64,000 nt of DNA from Rhodobacter ferrooxidans (GTDB lineage Bacteria > Pseudomonadota > Alphaproteobacteria > Rhodobacterales > Rhodobacteraceae). Location of the stretch: assembly GCF_000176015.1 (NCBI RefSeq), contig NZ_ACYY01000007.1:62001-126000 (forward strand), written 5' to 3'. Position numbers and translations under genes: made by a program. This document shows positions 1 to 7,401 of the stretch, piece by piece; positions within the stretch are counted from its first letter, which is position 1; the number at the start of each line of letters is the position of its first letter. The notes under the pieces are model-generated. The model was not told the origin of the DNA, did not search any database, and saw nothing but the letters and a program-made list of their open reading frames with translations.

Positions 1-328
1 GCACGAAGCGGTACTGCCGGCCGGTGCTGGTTTCGGTCACCGCAAGGCTTTGCCGCGTCTCGCCCGGCGCGGCAAAGGCGTCCAGCGCGATGCCGACATG
101 CGCCACCCGCAGCGCCAGCCGCATGCCGGTGGTGCCGCCCAGCGCCACCATGGCGCGGCTGCTGCCGCCCAGCGCCGCAATGGCGCGGCTGACGTTGATG
201 CCGCCGCCGCCCGGGTCCACCTGCGGCATCGAGCAGCGCAGCTTGGGGCCAGCGGTGACCTCGGCCACTTCGGTGGCGATGTCGAGGGCGGGGTTCATGG
301 TGATGGTCAGGATCGGTATCTGCGACAC
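1..328 (-). CDS. pfkB: 6-phosphofructokinase II (PfkB family), N-terminal part
   Basis: The visible 109 residues are the start of a ribokinase/PfkB-family sugar kinase that continues past the left edge. The stretch [20 protein letters not shown] followed by AIAALGG matches the substrate-binding glycine motif of the minor phosphofructokinase PfkB, and [18 protein letters not shown] continues the family pattern. Expected role: ATP-dependent phosphorylation of fructose 6-phosphate (or a related sugar phosphate) in the cytoplasm. The only in-frame start is GTG at 328, because a TGA lies at 343-341; a weak purine-rich stretch precedes it. A fructose-1-phosphate or tagatose-6-phosphate kinase is the main alternative, since the C-terminal half is missing. 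Confidence 0.85.
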   Translation of the reverse strand, partial: MSQIPILTITMNPALDIATEVAEVTAGPKLRCSMPQVDPGGGGINVSRAIAALGGSSRAMVALGGTTGMRLALRVAHVGIALDAFAAPGETRQSLAVTETSTGRQYRFV

Positions 329-661
329 GTCGGGTCTCTTTCATGCGGTCGGCAGCAACGGGGCGGCTGCCGTTCTGGTCGGCATCCGGGCCGACCTTCG
401 GGATTTGCTGCAAGCCCGGCCACATTGGCCCCGCCTGCAACAAGATCAAGGGCTTTCGTCGATCTGCGAGTCTTTCGTCGCCTTATGTTAGCGCTAGACA
501 AAATCCGATGCAAAGCCCGACCTTGCGCGGGCGGCGGGGGCAACACCGGGGCAGGGAGGCCCGGTTCGGTGCGTTGGCGCACAGCAGGCCGCTCATTCTG
601 CGCCATGGTGCGACGGTCTGCGCGACTCTATATTGCAGGTATCAATCTTCAGGAGACTGCC
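329..661. other. Divergent intergenic region between pfkB and wrbA
   Basis: This 333-base spacer separates the divergent pfkB and wrbA genes. I see no supported gene in it. It holds a dyad at 486-500 (listed separately) and an AGGAGA ribosome-binding site at about 650-655 for wrbA. Open frames crossing it are shadows with no family resemblance. Confidence 0.6.
486..500. promoter_or_regulatory. Palindromic operator-like site (TAGCGCTA core)
   Basis: TGTTAGCGCTAGACA has the perfect 8-base palindrome TAGCGCTA at 489-496 with near-symmetric flanks. It resembles LacI-family operators centred on GCGC. Its place upstream of a sugar kinase gene would fit a carbohydrate regulator, but no regulator gene is visible here. 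This is inference from the pattern alone. Confidence 0.3.
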
Positions 662-1258
662 ATGAGCACCGTCAAACTCGCCATCCCGTTCTATTCGACC
701 TACGGCACCAATCAGACCATGGCCGAAATCGCCGCCGAGGCGGCGCGGGCCGCCGGTGCCGAAGTGCGCCTGCTGCGCATCGCCGAAACCGCCCCAGAGG
801 CGGTGGTGAACAGTCAGGACGGCTGGAAAGCGCAGGTCGCCCGTGCCGCCGCCCATCCGGTGGCGACGCCTGCCGACATGGAATGGGCCAATGCCTATCT
901 GTTTTCCGCCCCCACCCGCTTTGGCGGCGCCCCCAGCCAGTTGCGCGCCTTCATCGACACGCTGGGCGGCCAGTGGTTCACCGGGGCCTTGGCCAACAAG
1001 GCGGTCAGCGCCATGACCAGCGCGCAGAACGTGCATGGCGGGCAAGAGGCCACCATTCTGGGGCTTTACACCACCTTCCTGCATTGGGGGTCGGTGATCG
1101 TGGCCCCCGGATTTACCGATCCGGCGGTGTTTGCGGCGGGCGGCAACCCCTATGGCTACAGCCACACCCAAGGGGCGGCGTTTGACGACGCGGCCAAGGC
1201 CGCCATCGGCCATCAGGCCACCCGGCTTGTCACCATGGCGGCAAAACTCGCCGCCTGA
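662..1258 (+). CDS. wrbA: NAD(P)H:quinone oxidoreductase, WrbA/flavodoxin type
   Basis: A 198-residue flavodoxin-fold protein of normal WrbA length. [14 protein letters not shown] near the N-terminus is the FMN phosphate-binding loop. [14 protein letters not shown] and the [13 protein letters not shown] segment are the other conserved FMN-site stretches of the family. WrbA proteins carry out two-electron reduction of quinones with NAD(P)H in the cytoplasm and protect against oxidative stress. The ATG at 662 is preceded by AGGAGA about seven bases upstream. It is a single-gene unit: pfkB diverges upstream and a metallo-hydrolase gene converges downstream, with a shared terminator between. Confidence 0.93.
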   Translation: MSTVKLAIPFYSTYGTNQTMAEIAAEAARAAGAEVRLLRIAETAPEAVVNSQDGWKAQVARAAAHPVATPADMEWANAYLFSAPTRFGGAPSQLRAFIDTLGGQWFTGALANKAVSAMTSAQNVHGGQEATILGLYTTFLHWGSVIVAPGFTDPAVFAAGGNPYGYSHTQGAAFDDAAKAAIGHQATRLVTMAAKLAA

Positions 1259-1270
1259 GCCGATTGCGGT

Positions 1271-1290
1271 CGGGGCGTTGCAGCGCCCCG
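1271..1290. terminator. Bidirectional hairpin terminator between convergent genes
   Basis: CGGGGCG at 1271-1277 pairs perfectly with CGCCCCG at 1284-1290 around a 6-base loop. It lies in the 38 bases between the convergent stops of wrbA and the metallo-hydrolase gene. On the plus strand it is followed by a short T-run (GATTT). Confidence 0.5.
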
Positions 1291-1296
1291 CCCGAT

Positions 1297-2223
1297 TTAC
1301 AGCATCAACTGATAGCTGGCTGGCACATAGCGGAAACCGCTGTCGCGCGCCTCGATGTAGCCCAGCGCCGGGAAGGGCATGTGATAGCCGATGAACGGCA
1401 ACTTGTCGGCGGCAATCATCCCCAGCATCTTGCGCCGGGTTGCCGCTGCCGCCGCCTTGTCGGCATCAAAGCGCACTTCCCAATCGGGATAGGCCAGCGA
1501 CCAGACATAGTGGTTGGCGGTATCCGCCGTGATCACCAGTTGCGCGCCGTTGCTTTCCAGCATGAAGCCCAAATGCCCCGGCGAATGGCCGAACGCCGCC
1601 ATCGCGGTGATGCCGGGGGCGACGCTGCCGCCATCCTCGACAAAGCTGATCTGGTCGTTCAGGGGCCGCACGTTCTTGTCGAAATTCTCGTTGGCGGCGG
1701 CCATCCAGTGGTTGTGCTCGACCGAGCCTGCAACATAGCGGGCCTTGGCGAAGGTCGGCCCCGCCGCCCCCATCAGCCCGCCGATATGGTCGCCGTGCAT
1801 GTGGGTGATCACCACCAGGTCGATCTGATCCGGCGTCACCCCGGCGGCGGCCAGCACGCCGGTGATGGCTTCGGGGGCAAGGCCGGTGTCGAACAGCACC
1901 AGCTCGCTGCCGGTATTCACCAGCGTCGGGGTAAAGAAGTTGCGGGTCTTGTCGGCGGGAATGAAGTTTTCGGCCGAAACCCGGGCGAATTCCGCCGGAT
2001 CGACGTTCAGCCCGAAGGTTTCCTGCGGCTTGTCACCGGCGCGGCTGCCCGCCAGCAGGGTGGTCACCTCGAAGCCGCCCAGGGCAAAGCGGTTGATCTG
2101 CGGCCCCATCGGCCCCAGCATCGGCGCTCCTGCCCGGGCCATACCGGGGGCAAGGCTGGCAGCAAGCGGCAGGGCAGCGGCGCCCAGCAGGGCCTGGCGG
2201 CGCGACAAAAGCGGGGCTGTCAT
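1297..2223 (-). CDS. Tat-exported MBL-fold metallo-hydrolase
   Basis: A 308-residue metallo-beta-lactamase-fold hydrolase. The N-terminus has a twin-arginine signal (SRRQALLGAAALPLAA) with an Ala-Arg-Ala cleavage region, so it is probably exported folded with its metals. The zinc motif THMHGDHIGG lies near residue 140, GSVEHNHW and GHSPGHLGF supply later His ligands, and a TADTANHY Asp follows. The layout matches the methyl-parathion-hydrolase/AHL-lactonase branch, but substrate cannot be assigned; lactone, organophosphate or ester hydrolysis are all possible. It is transcribed alone, convergent with wrbA. Confidence 0.85.
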   Translation of the reverse strand: MTAPLLSRRQALLGAAALPLAASLAPGMARAGAPMLGPMGPQINRFALGGFEVTTLLAGSRAGDKPQETFGLNVDPAEFARVSAENFIPADKTRNFFTPTLVNTGSELVLFDTGLAPEAITGVLAAAGVTPDQIDLVVITHMHGDHIGGLMGAAGPTFAKARYVAGSVEHNHWMAAANENFDKNVRPLNDQISFVEDGGSVAPGITAMAAFGHSPGHLGFMLESNGAQLVITADTANHYVWSLAYPDWEVRFDADKAAAAATRRKMLGMIAADKLPFIGYHMPFPALGYIEARDSGFRYVPASYQLML

Positions 2224-2299
2224 GGCGGTCCTCCTGTTGCGGATGATCGCAAAAAGCTAGGCCGGTGGCGGCATTTGTCCGCTCACATCCCGGTGAAGC

Positions 2300-2722
2300 C
2301 TATTCCCACCACGGGTCGATGCTGGCGATGTCGTCGTCCGACCAGCCGAAGTGATGCGCCAGTTCGTGCACCAGCACATGCGTGACCATGTCGGCCAGCC
2401 CGATGTCGCCGCGTTCCAGCCATTCGTCCAGCATGGGGCGGCGGAACAGCCAGATCACGTCGGGCTGCTGCGGTTGGTCCATCACCGACTTTTCGGTCAG
2501 GGGCGTGCCCTCGTAAAGCCCGGTCAGTTCGAACGGGTCTTCGATCTGCATCGCCGCCATGATTTCCTCGGAAGGGAAATCCTCGATCCGCAGGCTGATG
2601 GCTGTGGCGGCGGCGCGGTAGGGTTCGGGCAGACTGGCAATCGCGCCATGTGCCAGTTGCTCGATCAGGGCGGCATCTGGGGCGGCGAGGTCGCTCCAGT
2701 CGGGCGCTTCGGGTTCGGTCAT
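2300..2722 (-). CDS. Zincin-like metallopeptidase family protein
   Basis: A 140-residue acidic protein with the zinc signature HVLVHELAHHFGWSDDDI near the C-terminus: HExxH plus a following His and Asp. This is the small metallopeptidase family found beside housekeeping genes in alphaproteobacteria (COG3824 type). No signal peptide is visible, so it should be cytoplasmic; substrate unknown. ATG at 2722 is chosen because AGGGAC lies seven bases upstream; an in-frame ATG 13 codons earlier has no such site. It is divergent from gltX, with 83 bases between. Confidence 0.8.
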   Translation of the reverse strand: MTEPEAPDWSDLAAPDAALIEQLAHGAIASLPEPYRAAATAISLRIEDFPSEEIMAAMQIEDPFELTGLYEGTPLTEKSVMDQPQQPDVIWLFRRPMLDEWLERGDIGLADMVTHVLVHELAHHFGWSDDDIASIDPWWE

Positions 2723-2805
2723 CGCGCAGTCCCTTTCGTGGCCTTCCCCTGATATGGACATTTTGTGCCGCCTGTGAAAGAGCAGGCCGATCTCAGGAGT
2801 CCGCC

Positions 2806-4131
2806 ATGACCACCGTCACCCGTTTTGCCCCTTCGCCCACCGGCTATATCCATGTCGGCAACCTGCGCACCGCGCTGATGAACTATCTGATCGCCCGCAA
2901 GGCCGGGGGCAAGTTCATCCTGCGGCTGGATGACACCGATCAGGAGCGGTCCAAGCAGGAATATGCCGATGGCATCATGCAGGATCTGGACTGGCTGGGG
3001 CTGCACTGGGACCAGTTGGAAAAGCAATCCTTGCGGATGGGGCGCTATGCCGAGGCGGCGGATCAGTTGCGCGCGGCGGGGCGGTTTTATGAATGTTTCG
3101 AGAGCCCGGTCGAGCTGGACCTGAAGCGCAAGAAGCAGCTGAACATGCACAAGCCGCCGGTTTATGACCGGGCGTCGCTGAAGCTGAGTGCGACCGAAAA
3201 GGCGGCGATGCAGGCCGAGCGCGAGGGCTATTGGCGGTTCCTGCTGGATCAGAACCGCATCGAATGGCCGGACGGGATTCTGGGGCCGATCTCGATTGAT
3301 GCCGCCTCGGTCTCCGACCCGGTGCTGATCCGCGCCGACGGGCAGGTGCTTTATACCTTTGCCTCTTCGGTGGATGACATCGACATGGGCGTGACCTCGA
3401 TCGTGCGCGGGGCAGACCATGTGACCAACACCGCGACGCAGATCCAGATCATGCAGGCTTTGGGTGGCACGCCCCCGGCCTTTGCGCACCATTCCTTGCT
3501 GACCGGGCCGCAGGGCGAGGCTTTGTCGAAGCGGCTGGGCACCCTGAGCTTGCGCGATCTGCGGGCGCAGGGGGTGGAGCCGATGGCGCTGCTAAGCCTG
3601 ATGGCGCGGCTGGGGTCGTCGCAGCCGGTGGTGCTGGCGGGGTCTTTGGATGAGTTGGCGGAAGGCTTCGATCTGGCCAGTTTCGGCGCGGCGCCGACCA
3701 AGTTCGACTCGGATGATCTGTTCCCGCTGACCCGGCAACATGTGCAGGGGCTGCCGTTCGATGCGGTGGCGGCGCGGATCAAGGCGCTGGGCGTGCCCGA
3801 AGCGCTGGCGGGGAATTTCTGGAAGGTGGCGCGGGAAAACATCACCGTGCTGGCCGATCTGGAGGGCTGGTGGACGCTGTTCCGCGATGGCGCCGAGCCG
3901 GTGATTGCCGAGGAAGACCGGGAGTTTGTGGCGCAGGCGATGGCCTTGCTGCCCGCGGCGCCGTTCGGAGCCGAGACCTGGGGGCAGTGGACGGCGGCGG
4001 TGAAGGAAGCGACGGGCCGCAAGGGCAAGGGGCTGTTCATGCCGCTGCGGCTGGCGCTGACCGGTCAGGCGCATGGGCCGGAAATGGCGGATGTGATGCC
4101 GCTGTTGCAGGTGGTGCGGGCGAAGGGCTGA
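2806..4131 (+). CDS. gltX: Glutamyl-tRNA synthetase
   Basis: A 441-residue class I aminoacyl-tRNA synthetase that charges tRNA-Glu with glutamate. The opening RFAPSPTGYIHVGNLRTAL holds the HIGH-type motif as HVGN (residues 16-19), and LSKRLG after residue 240 is the KMSKS-type loop. The C-terminal third is the anticodon-binding helical domain. The length suits the shorter of the two GltX types that many Rhodobacteraceae carry, so a second copy, or a role in charging tRNA-Gln, is possible; the window cannot decide. The ATG has AGGAG eight bases upstream. A hairpin terminator repeat follows. Confidence 0.95.
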   Translation: MTTVTRFAPSPTGYIHVGNLRTALMNYLIARKAGGKFILRLDDTDQERSKQEYADGIMQDLDWLGLHWDQLEKQSLRMGRYAEAADQLRAAGRFYECFESPVELDLKRKKQLNMHKPPVYDRASLKLSATEKAAMQAEREGYWRFLLDQNRIEWPDGILGPISIDAASVSDPVLIRADGQVLYTFASSVDDIDMGVTSIVRGADHVTNTATQIQIMQALGGTPPAFAHHSLLTGPQGEALSKRLGTLSLRDLRAQGVEPMALLSLMARLGSSQPVVLAGSLDELAEGFDLASFGAAPTKFDSDDLFPLTRQHVQGLPFDAVAARIKALGVPEALAGNFWKVARENITVLADLEGWWTLFRDGAEPVIAEEDREFVAQAMALLPAAPFGAETWGQWTAAVKEATGRKGKGLFMPLRLALTGQAHGPEMADVMPLLQVVRAKG

Positions 4132-4150
4132 GGTCGGGATTGTTGACAGG

Positions 4151-4206
4151 CCGGGGGGCTGTCTGCCCCCCGGACCCCCCGAGGATATTTTCGAACAGAT
4201 GAAAGC
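4151..4206 (+). repeat. Intergenic repeat copy 1 with terminator hairpin
   Basis: CCGGGGGGC (4151-4159) pairs with GCCCCCCGG (4165-4173) around TGTCT, and is followed by CCGAGGATATTTTCGAACAG then ATGAAAGC. The GATATTT-CAGA-GAAAG tail recurs in three other intergenic places in this window (31501, 42460 and 60727, the last two partly or fully inverted). Directly after gltX the hairpin probably acts as its terminator. Confidence 0.6.
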
Positions 4207-4240
4207 GGTTACGGGCCGTATTGCGTGAACGGGGGGCGGC

Positions 4241-5575
4241 ATGGCGGCACCGATGGCACGGGCGCGGTTTCTGGAGGGGAACCTGTTTCGCCATGTGGTG
4301 GTGATGTCGCTGACCTCCTCGGTCGGGCTGATGGCGGTGTTTGCCGTCGATCTGATCAACATGATCTTCATCTCGATGCTGGGGCGGGCGGAACTGGCGG
4401 CGGCGATCGGTTATGCCGGGGCGGTGCTGTTCTTCACCACCTCGTTCGGCATCGGCATGGCGATTGCGGTCTCGGCGCTGGTGGCGCGGGCGGTGGGGGC
4501 GCGCGATCTGGACATCGCCCGGCAGAAGGCCACCAACGGGCTGCTGCTGGGGCTGGGGTTCGGGGCGGTGTTCGCGGCGGTGATCTGGGCAGCTTTGTCG
4601 CCGCTGGTCAGCCTGCTGGGGGCTGTGGGCGAGACGCATGCTTTGGCGGTGCATTATCTGGCGATCATCATCCCGTCGCAGCCGTTGCTGATGGTGGGGA
4701 TTACCGGCGGCGCGATTTTGCGCAGTCATGGCGATGCGCGCCGGGCGATGATGGCGACGGTGGTGGGGGCGCTGGTCAATGCGGCGCTGGACCCGGTGCT
4801 GATCTTCGGCTTCGGGCTGGAGCTGACCGGGGCGGCGATTGCCTCGGTGATCTCGCGCGTGGTGATTGCGGCGATGGCGTTGTTGCCGATCCTGAAGCAT
4901 CACGGCGGGTTTGACCGGCCAAGCTGGCGCAGCGTAAGCGCCGATCTGGCGCCGGTGATGGCGATCGGCTTGCCTGCGGTGCTGGCGCAGGTGGCGACGC
5001 CGGTGGGGCAGGCTTTCGTCACCCGTGCCATGGCGGCTTATGGCGAGGCGGCGGTGGCGGGGATGGCGATTGCCGGGCGGATGACGCCAGTGGCCTTCGG
5101 GGTGATTTTCGCGCTGTCGGGGGCCATTGGCCCGATCATCGGCCAGAACTTCGGTGCCGGAAGGATGGACCGGGTGCGGCGGGCGTTTACCGATGCGCTG
5201 ATCTTCACGGCGCTGGTGATCGGGGTGGTTTCCGCGGTCTTGTTCGGCTTGCGCGGGCCGATTGCCAACCTGTTTCAGGCGCAGGGCATGACCCGCGATC
5301 TGGTCTATCTGTTCTGCGGGCCGCTGACGCTGCTGTTCTTTTTCAACGGCGTGATCTTTGTCGGCAATGCCGCCTGCAACAACCTGGGGCGGCCCTTCAC
5401 CTCGACCCTGATCAACTGGGGCCGCAACACGCTGGGCACCGTGCCGTTCATGCTGTGGGCCGGGCAGCTTTGGGGCGCGCCGGGGGTGCTGATCGGGCAG
5501 GCGCTGGGCGGGGTGGTGTTTGCCGGGTTGTCGTGGTGGCTGGCGCTGCGGGTGATGGCCAGGGCCGCCCGTTAG
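4241..5575 (+). CDS. MATE family multidrug/cation efflux transporter
   Basis: A 444-residue integral membrane protein with about 12 hydrophobic helices in two similar halves, the usual layout and length of MATE exporters. MTPVAFGVIFALSGAIGPIIGQNFGAGRMDRVRRA is the conserved second-half signature, here cited in two parts (MTPVAFGVIFALSGAIGP and IIGQNFGAGR). MATE proteins export cationic drugs or metabolites with Na+ or H+ antiport. The substrate cannot be told. It stands alone between gltX and the glycine riboswitch on the same strand. A start a few codons later (MARARFLEGN) is possible. Confidence 0.9.
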   Translation: MAAPMARARFLEGNLFRHVVVMSLTSSVGLMAVFAVDLINMIFISMLGRAELAAAIGYAGAVLFFTTSFGIGMAIAVSALVARAVGARDLDIARQKATNGLLLGLGFGAVFAAVIWAALSPLVSLLGAVGETHALAVHYLAIIIPSQPLLMVGITGGAILRSHGDARRAMMATVVGALVNAALDPVLIFGFGLELTGAAIASVISRVVIAAMALLPILKHHGGFDRPSWRSVSADLAPVMAIGLPAVLAQVATPVGQAFVTRAMAAYGEAAVAGMAIAGRMTPVAFGVIFALSGAIGPIIGQNFGAGRMDRVRRAFTDALIFTALVIGVVSAVLFGLRGPIANLFQAQGMTRDLVYLFCGPLTLLFFFNGVIFVGNAACNNLGRPFTSTLINWGRNTLGTVPFMLWAGQLWGAPGVLIGQALGGVVFAGLSWWLALRVMARAAR

Positions 5576-5651
5576 GTCGCATTTGGCGGCCAACCCGTCG
5601 CAACCGTTTTGGGCCTTGCCAGCGCGCGGGGCGGCGGGCTAGGGTTTGGGC

Positions 5652-5832
5652 GTCAGGATCGGGAGAATCCGGTTGGGCCGAAAGCCCGTTCTGGTGCCGA
5701 AGGAGCAACCGCCCCGGTAAACTCTCAGGCGCAAGGGACCGTTCTGGCAGCGAGACTCTGGAGAGTGGCCGTTTTGGCCCGCCGAAGGGATAACGATCTC
5801 AGGCGCCCTTCGCGGGGTAAGGACAGAGGGGG
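5652..5832 (+). promoter_or_regulatory. Tandem glycine riboswitch (gcvT element, two aptamers)
   Basis: Two successive gcvT-type aptamers are visible upstream of gcvT. Aptamer one spans about 5655-5747 with GCCGAAGGAGCAA, then AAACTCTCAGGC and GGGACCG. Aptamer two spans about 5753-5832 with ACTCTGGAGAG, GCCGAAGGGATAACGATCTC, AGGCGCCC and GGACAGAGGGGG. These are the conserved blocks of the glycine-binding RNA. About 70 bases separate aptamer two from the gcvT start, enough for an expression platform. Known members switch on glycine cleavage genes when glycine is abundant. Confidence 0.92.
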
Positions 5833-5902
5833 CATCGTGGGGCAGGGATTGGCCTGTCCGGGCGATGCCGGGCGTATTCCGGCGGAACAGAGGAGGGGCG
5901 GC

Positions 5903-7027
5903 GTGACCGACCTTGATCAAACCGGGCTGTCCCGGCTGGGGCTGCATGTGGAACTGGGCGGCAAGATGGTGCCGTTTGCCGGCTATGAAATGCCGGTGCA
6001 ATATCCGATGGGGGTGCTGCGCGAGCATCTGCACTGCCGCAGCCAGACCGGGCTGTTCGATGTCAGCCACATGGGGCAGGTGATCCTGCGGCCGCGCGGC
6101 AGCATGGAGGCACTGTGTCTGGCGTTCGAGGCCTTGATGCCGGTCGATGTGCTGAGGCTGGCCGCGGGGCGGCAGCGCTATGGCATGTTCACCAATGAAA
6201 CCGGGGGGATACTGGATGATCTGATGTTCGCCAACCGCGGCGATCATCTGTTCGTGGTGGTCAATGCCGGCTGCAAGGCCGCCGATATCGCCCATATGCA
6301 GGCGCATCTGTCGGCGGTGGCCGAGGTGATCCCGGTCACCGACCGCGCGCTGATCGCGGTGCAGGGGCCGGGGGCCGAGGCGGCGCTTTCGACGCTGGTG
6401 CCGGTGCAGGGGATGCGGTTCATGGACAGCGCCATCCTGCCTTCGGGGATGGGCGATCTTTGGGTGTCGCGCTCGGGCTATACAGGTGAGGACGGCTTTG
6501 AAGTGTCGGTCGAAAACCGCCATGCCGAGGCCTTCGTGCGGCATCTGCTGGCCCTGCCGGGGGTGGCGCCGATCGGGCTTGGGGCGCGCGACAGTTTGCG
6601 GCTGGAAGCGGGGCTTTGCCTTTATGGCCATGACATCGACACCACCACCTCGCCGGTCGAGGCCGGGCTGACCTGGGCCATCCAGAAATCCCGCCGCACA
6701 GGTGGCGCGCGGCAAGGCGGTTTCCCCGGTGCCGCCCGCATCCTGCGCGAACTGGCCGAGGGGCCGGAACGCCTGCGCGTCGGACTGCGCCCCGAGGGTC
6801 GGGCGCCGATGCGCGAGGGCACGCTGCTGTTCGACCCCGATGGCACGCCTTTGGGCGAAGTGACCTCGGGCGGTTTCGGGCCTTCGGTCGAGGCCCCCAT
6901 CGCCATGGGCTATGTGGCGGCCAGCCACGCCGCCCCCGGCACCGCGCTGCTGGGCGAGGTGCGCGGCAAGCGCCTGCCCGCCGCCGTGGTGCCCCTGCCT
7001 TTCCAACCCACAACCTACAAACGCTGA
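5903..7027 (+). CDS. gcvT: Glycine cleavage system T protein (aminomethyltransferase)
   Basis: A 374-residue T protein: it moves the aminomethyl group from lipoyl-H protein to tetrahydrofolate, giving 5,10-methylene-THF and ammonia. The N-terminal PFAGYEMPVQYPMGV and GLFDVSHMGQV segments, and RSGYTGEDGFEVSVE in the middle, are folate-pocket signatures of GcvT. The C-terminal GcvT_C domain is complete. GTG at 5903 is the start, with AGGAGGGG five bases upstream; the frame stays open far upstream through the riboswitch, but that part has no homologous look. First gene of gcvT-gcvH-gcvP, with 10 bases to gcvH. Confidence 0.96.
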   Translation: MTDLDQTGLSRLGLHVELGGKMVPFAGYEMPVQYPMGVLREHLHCRSQTGLFDVSHMGQVILRPRGSMEALCLAFEALMPVDVLRLAAGRQRYGMFTNETGGILDDLMFANRGDHLFVVVNAGCKAADIAHMQAHLSAVAEVIPVTDRALIAVQGPGAEAALSTLVPVQGMRFMDSAILPSGMGDLWVSRSGYTGEDGFEVSVENRHAEAFVRHLLALPGVAPIGLGARDSLRLEAGLCLYGHDIDTTTSPVEAGLTWAIQKSRRTGGARQGGFPGAARILRELAEGPERLRVGLRPEGRAPMREGTLLFDPDGTPLGEVTSGGFGPSVEAPIAMGYVAASHAAPGTALLGEVRGKRLPAAVVPLPFQPTTYKR

Positions 7028-7037
7028 GGATCAGACG

Positions 7038-7397
7038 ATGAAATATACTGCGGAACATGAATGGCTGCGCGTCGAGGGCGATCTGATCGTGGTCGGCATC
7101 ACCGAACACGCGGCCACGGCGCTGGGCGATGTGGTGTTCATCGAACTGCCCGAGGTGGAAACCATGGTCACCAGTGGCGACGAGGTGGCGGTGATCGAAA
7201 GCGTCAAGGCGGCCTCGGACATCCTGGCACCGGTGGATGGCGAGATTGTCGCGGTCAATGACAAGCTGGTGGATCATCCGGGCCTGGTGAACGAAGACCC
7301 GATGGGCGCCGCGTGGTTCTTCAAGATCAGGGTCGATGATCTGGCGGTGCTGGACGAATTCATGGACGAAGACGAATACAACGAGCTGATCGGATAG
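7038..7397 (+). CDS. gcvH: Glycine cleavage system H protein
   Basis: A 119-residue lipoyl carrier that shuttles the aminomethyl group among P, T and L proteins. The lipoylated lysine is K57 in [11 protein letters not shown], with the usual [12 protein letters not shown] strand before it. Length and the acidic C-terminus ([10 protein letters not shown]) are typical. It sits 10 bases after gcvT and 4 bases before gcvP, so the three are one transcript. The lipoamide dehydrogenase (L protein) is not encoded here and must be shared with other complexes. Confidence 0.97.
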   Translation: MKYTAEHEWLRVEGDLIVVGITEHAATALGDVVFIELPEVETMVTSGDEVAVIESVKAASDILAPVDGEIVAVNDKLVDHPGLVNEDPMGAAWFFKIRVDDLAVLDEFMDEDEYNELIG

Positions 7398-7401
7398 GCC
7401 G

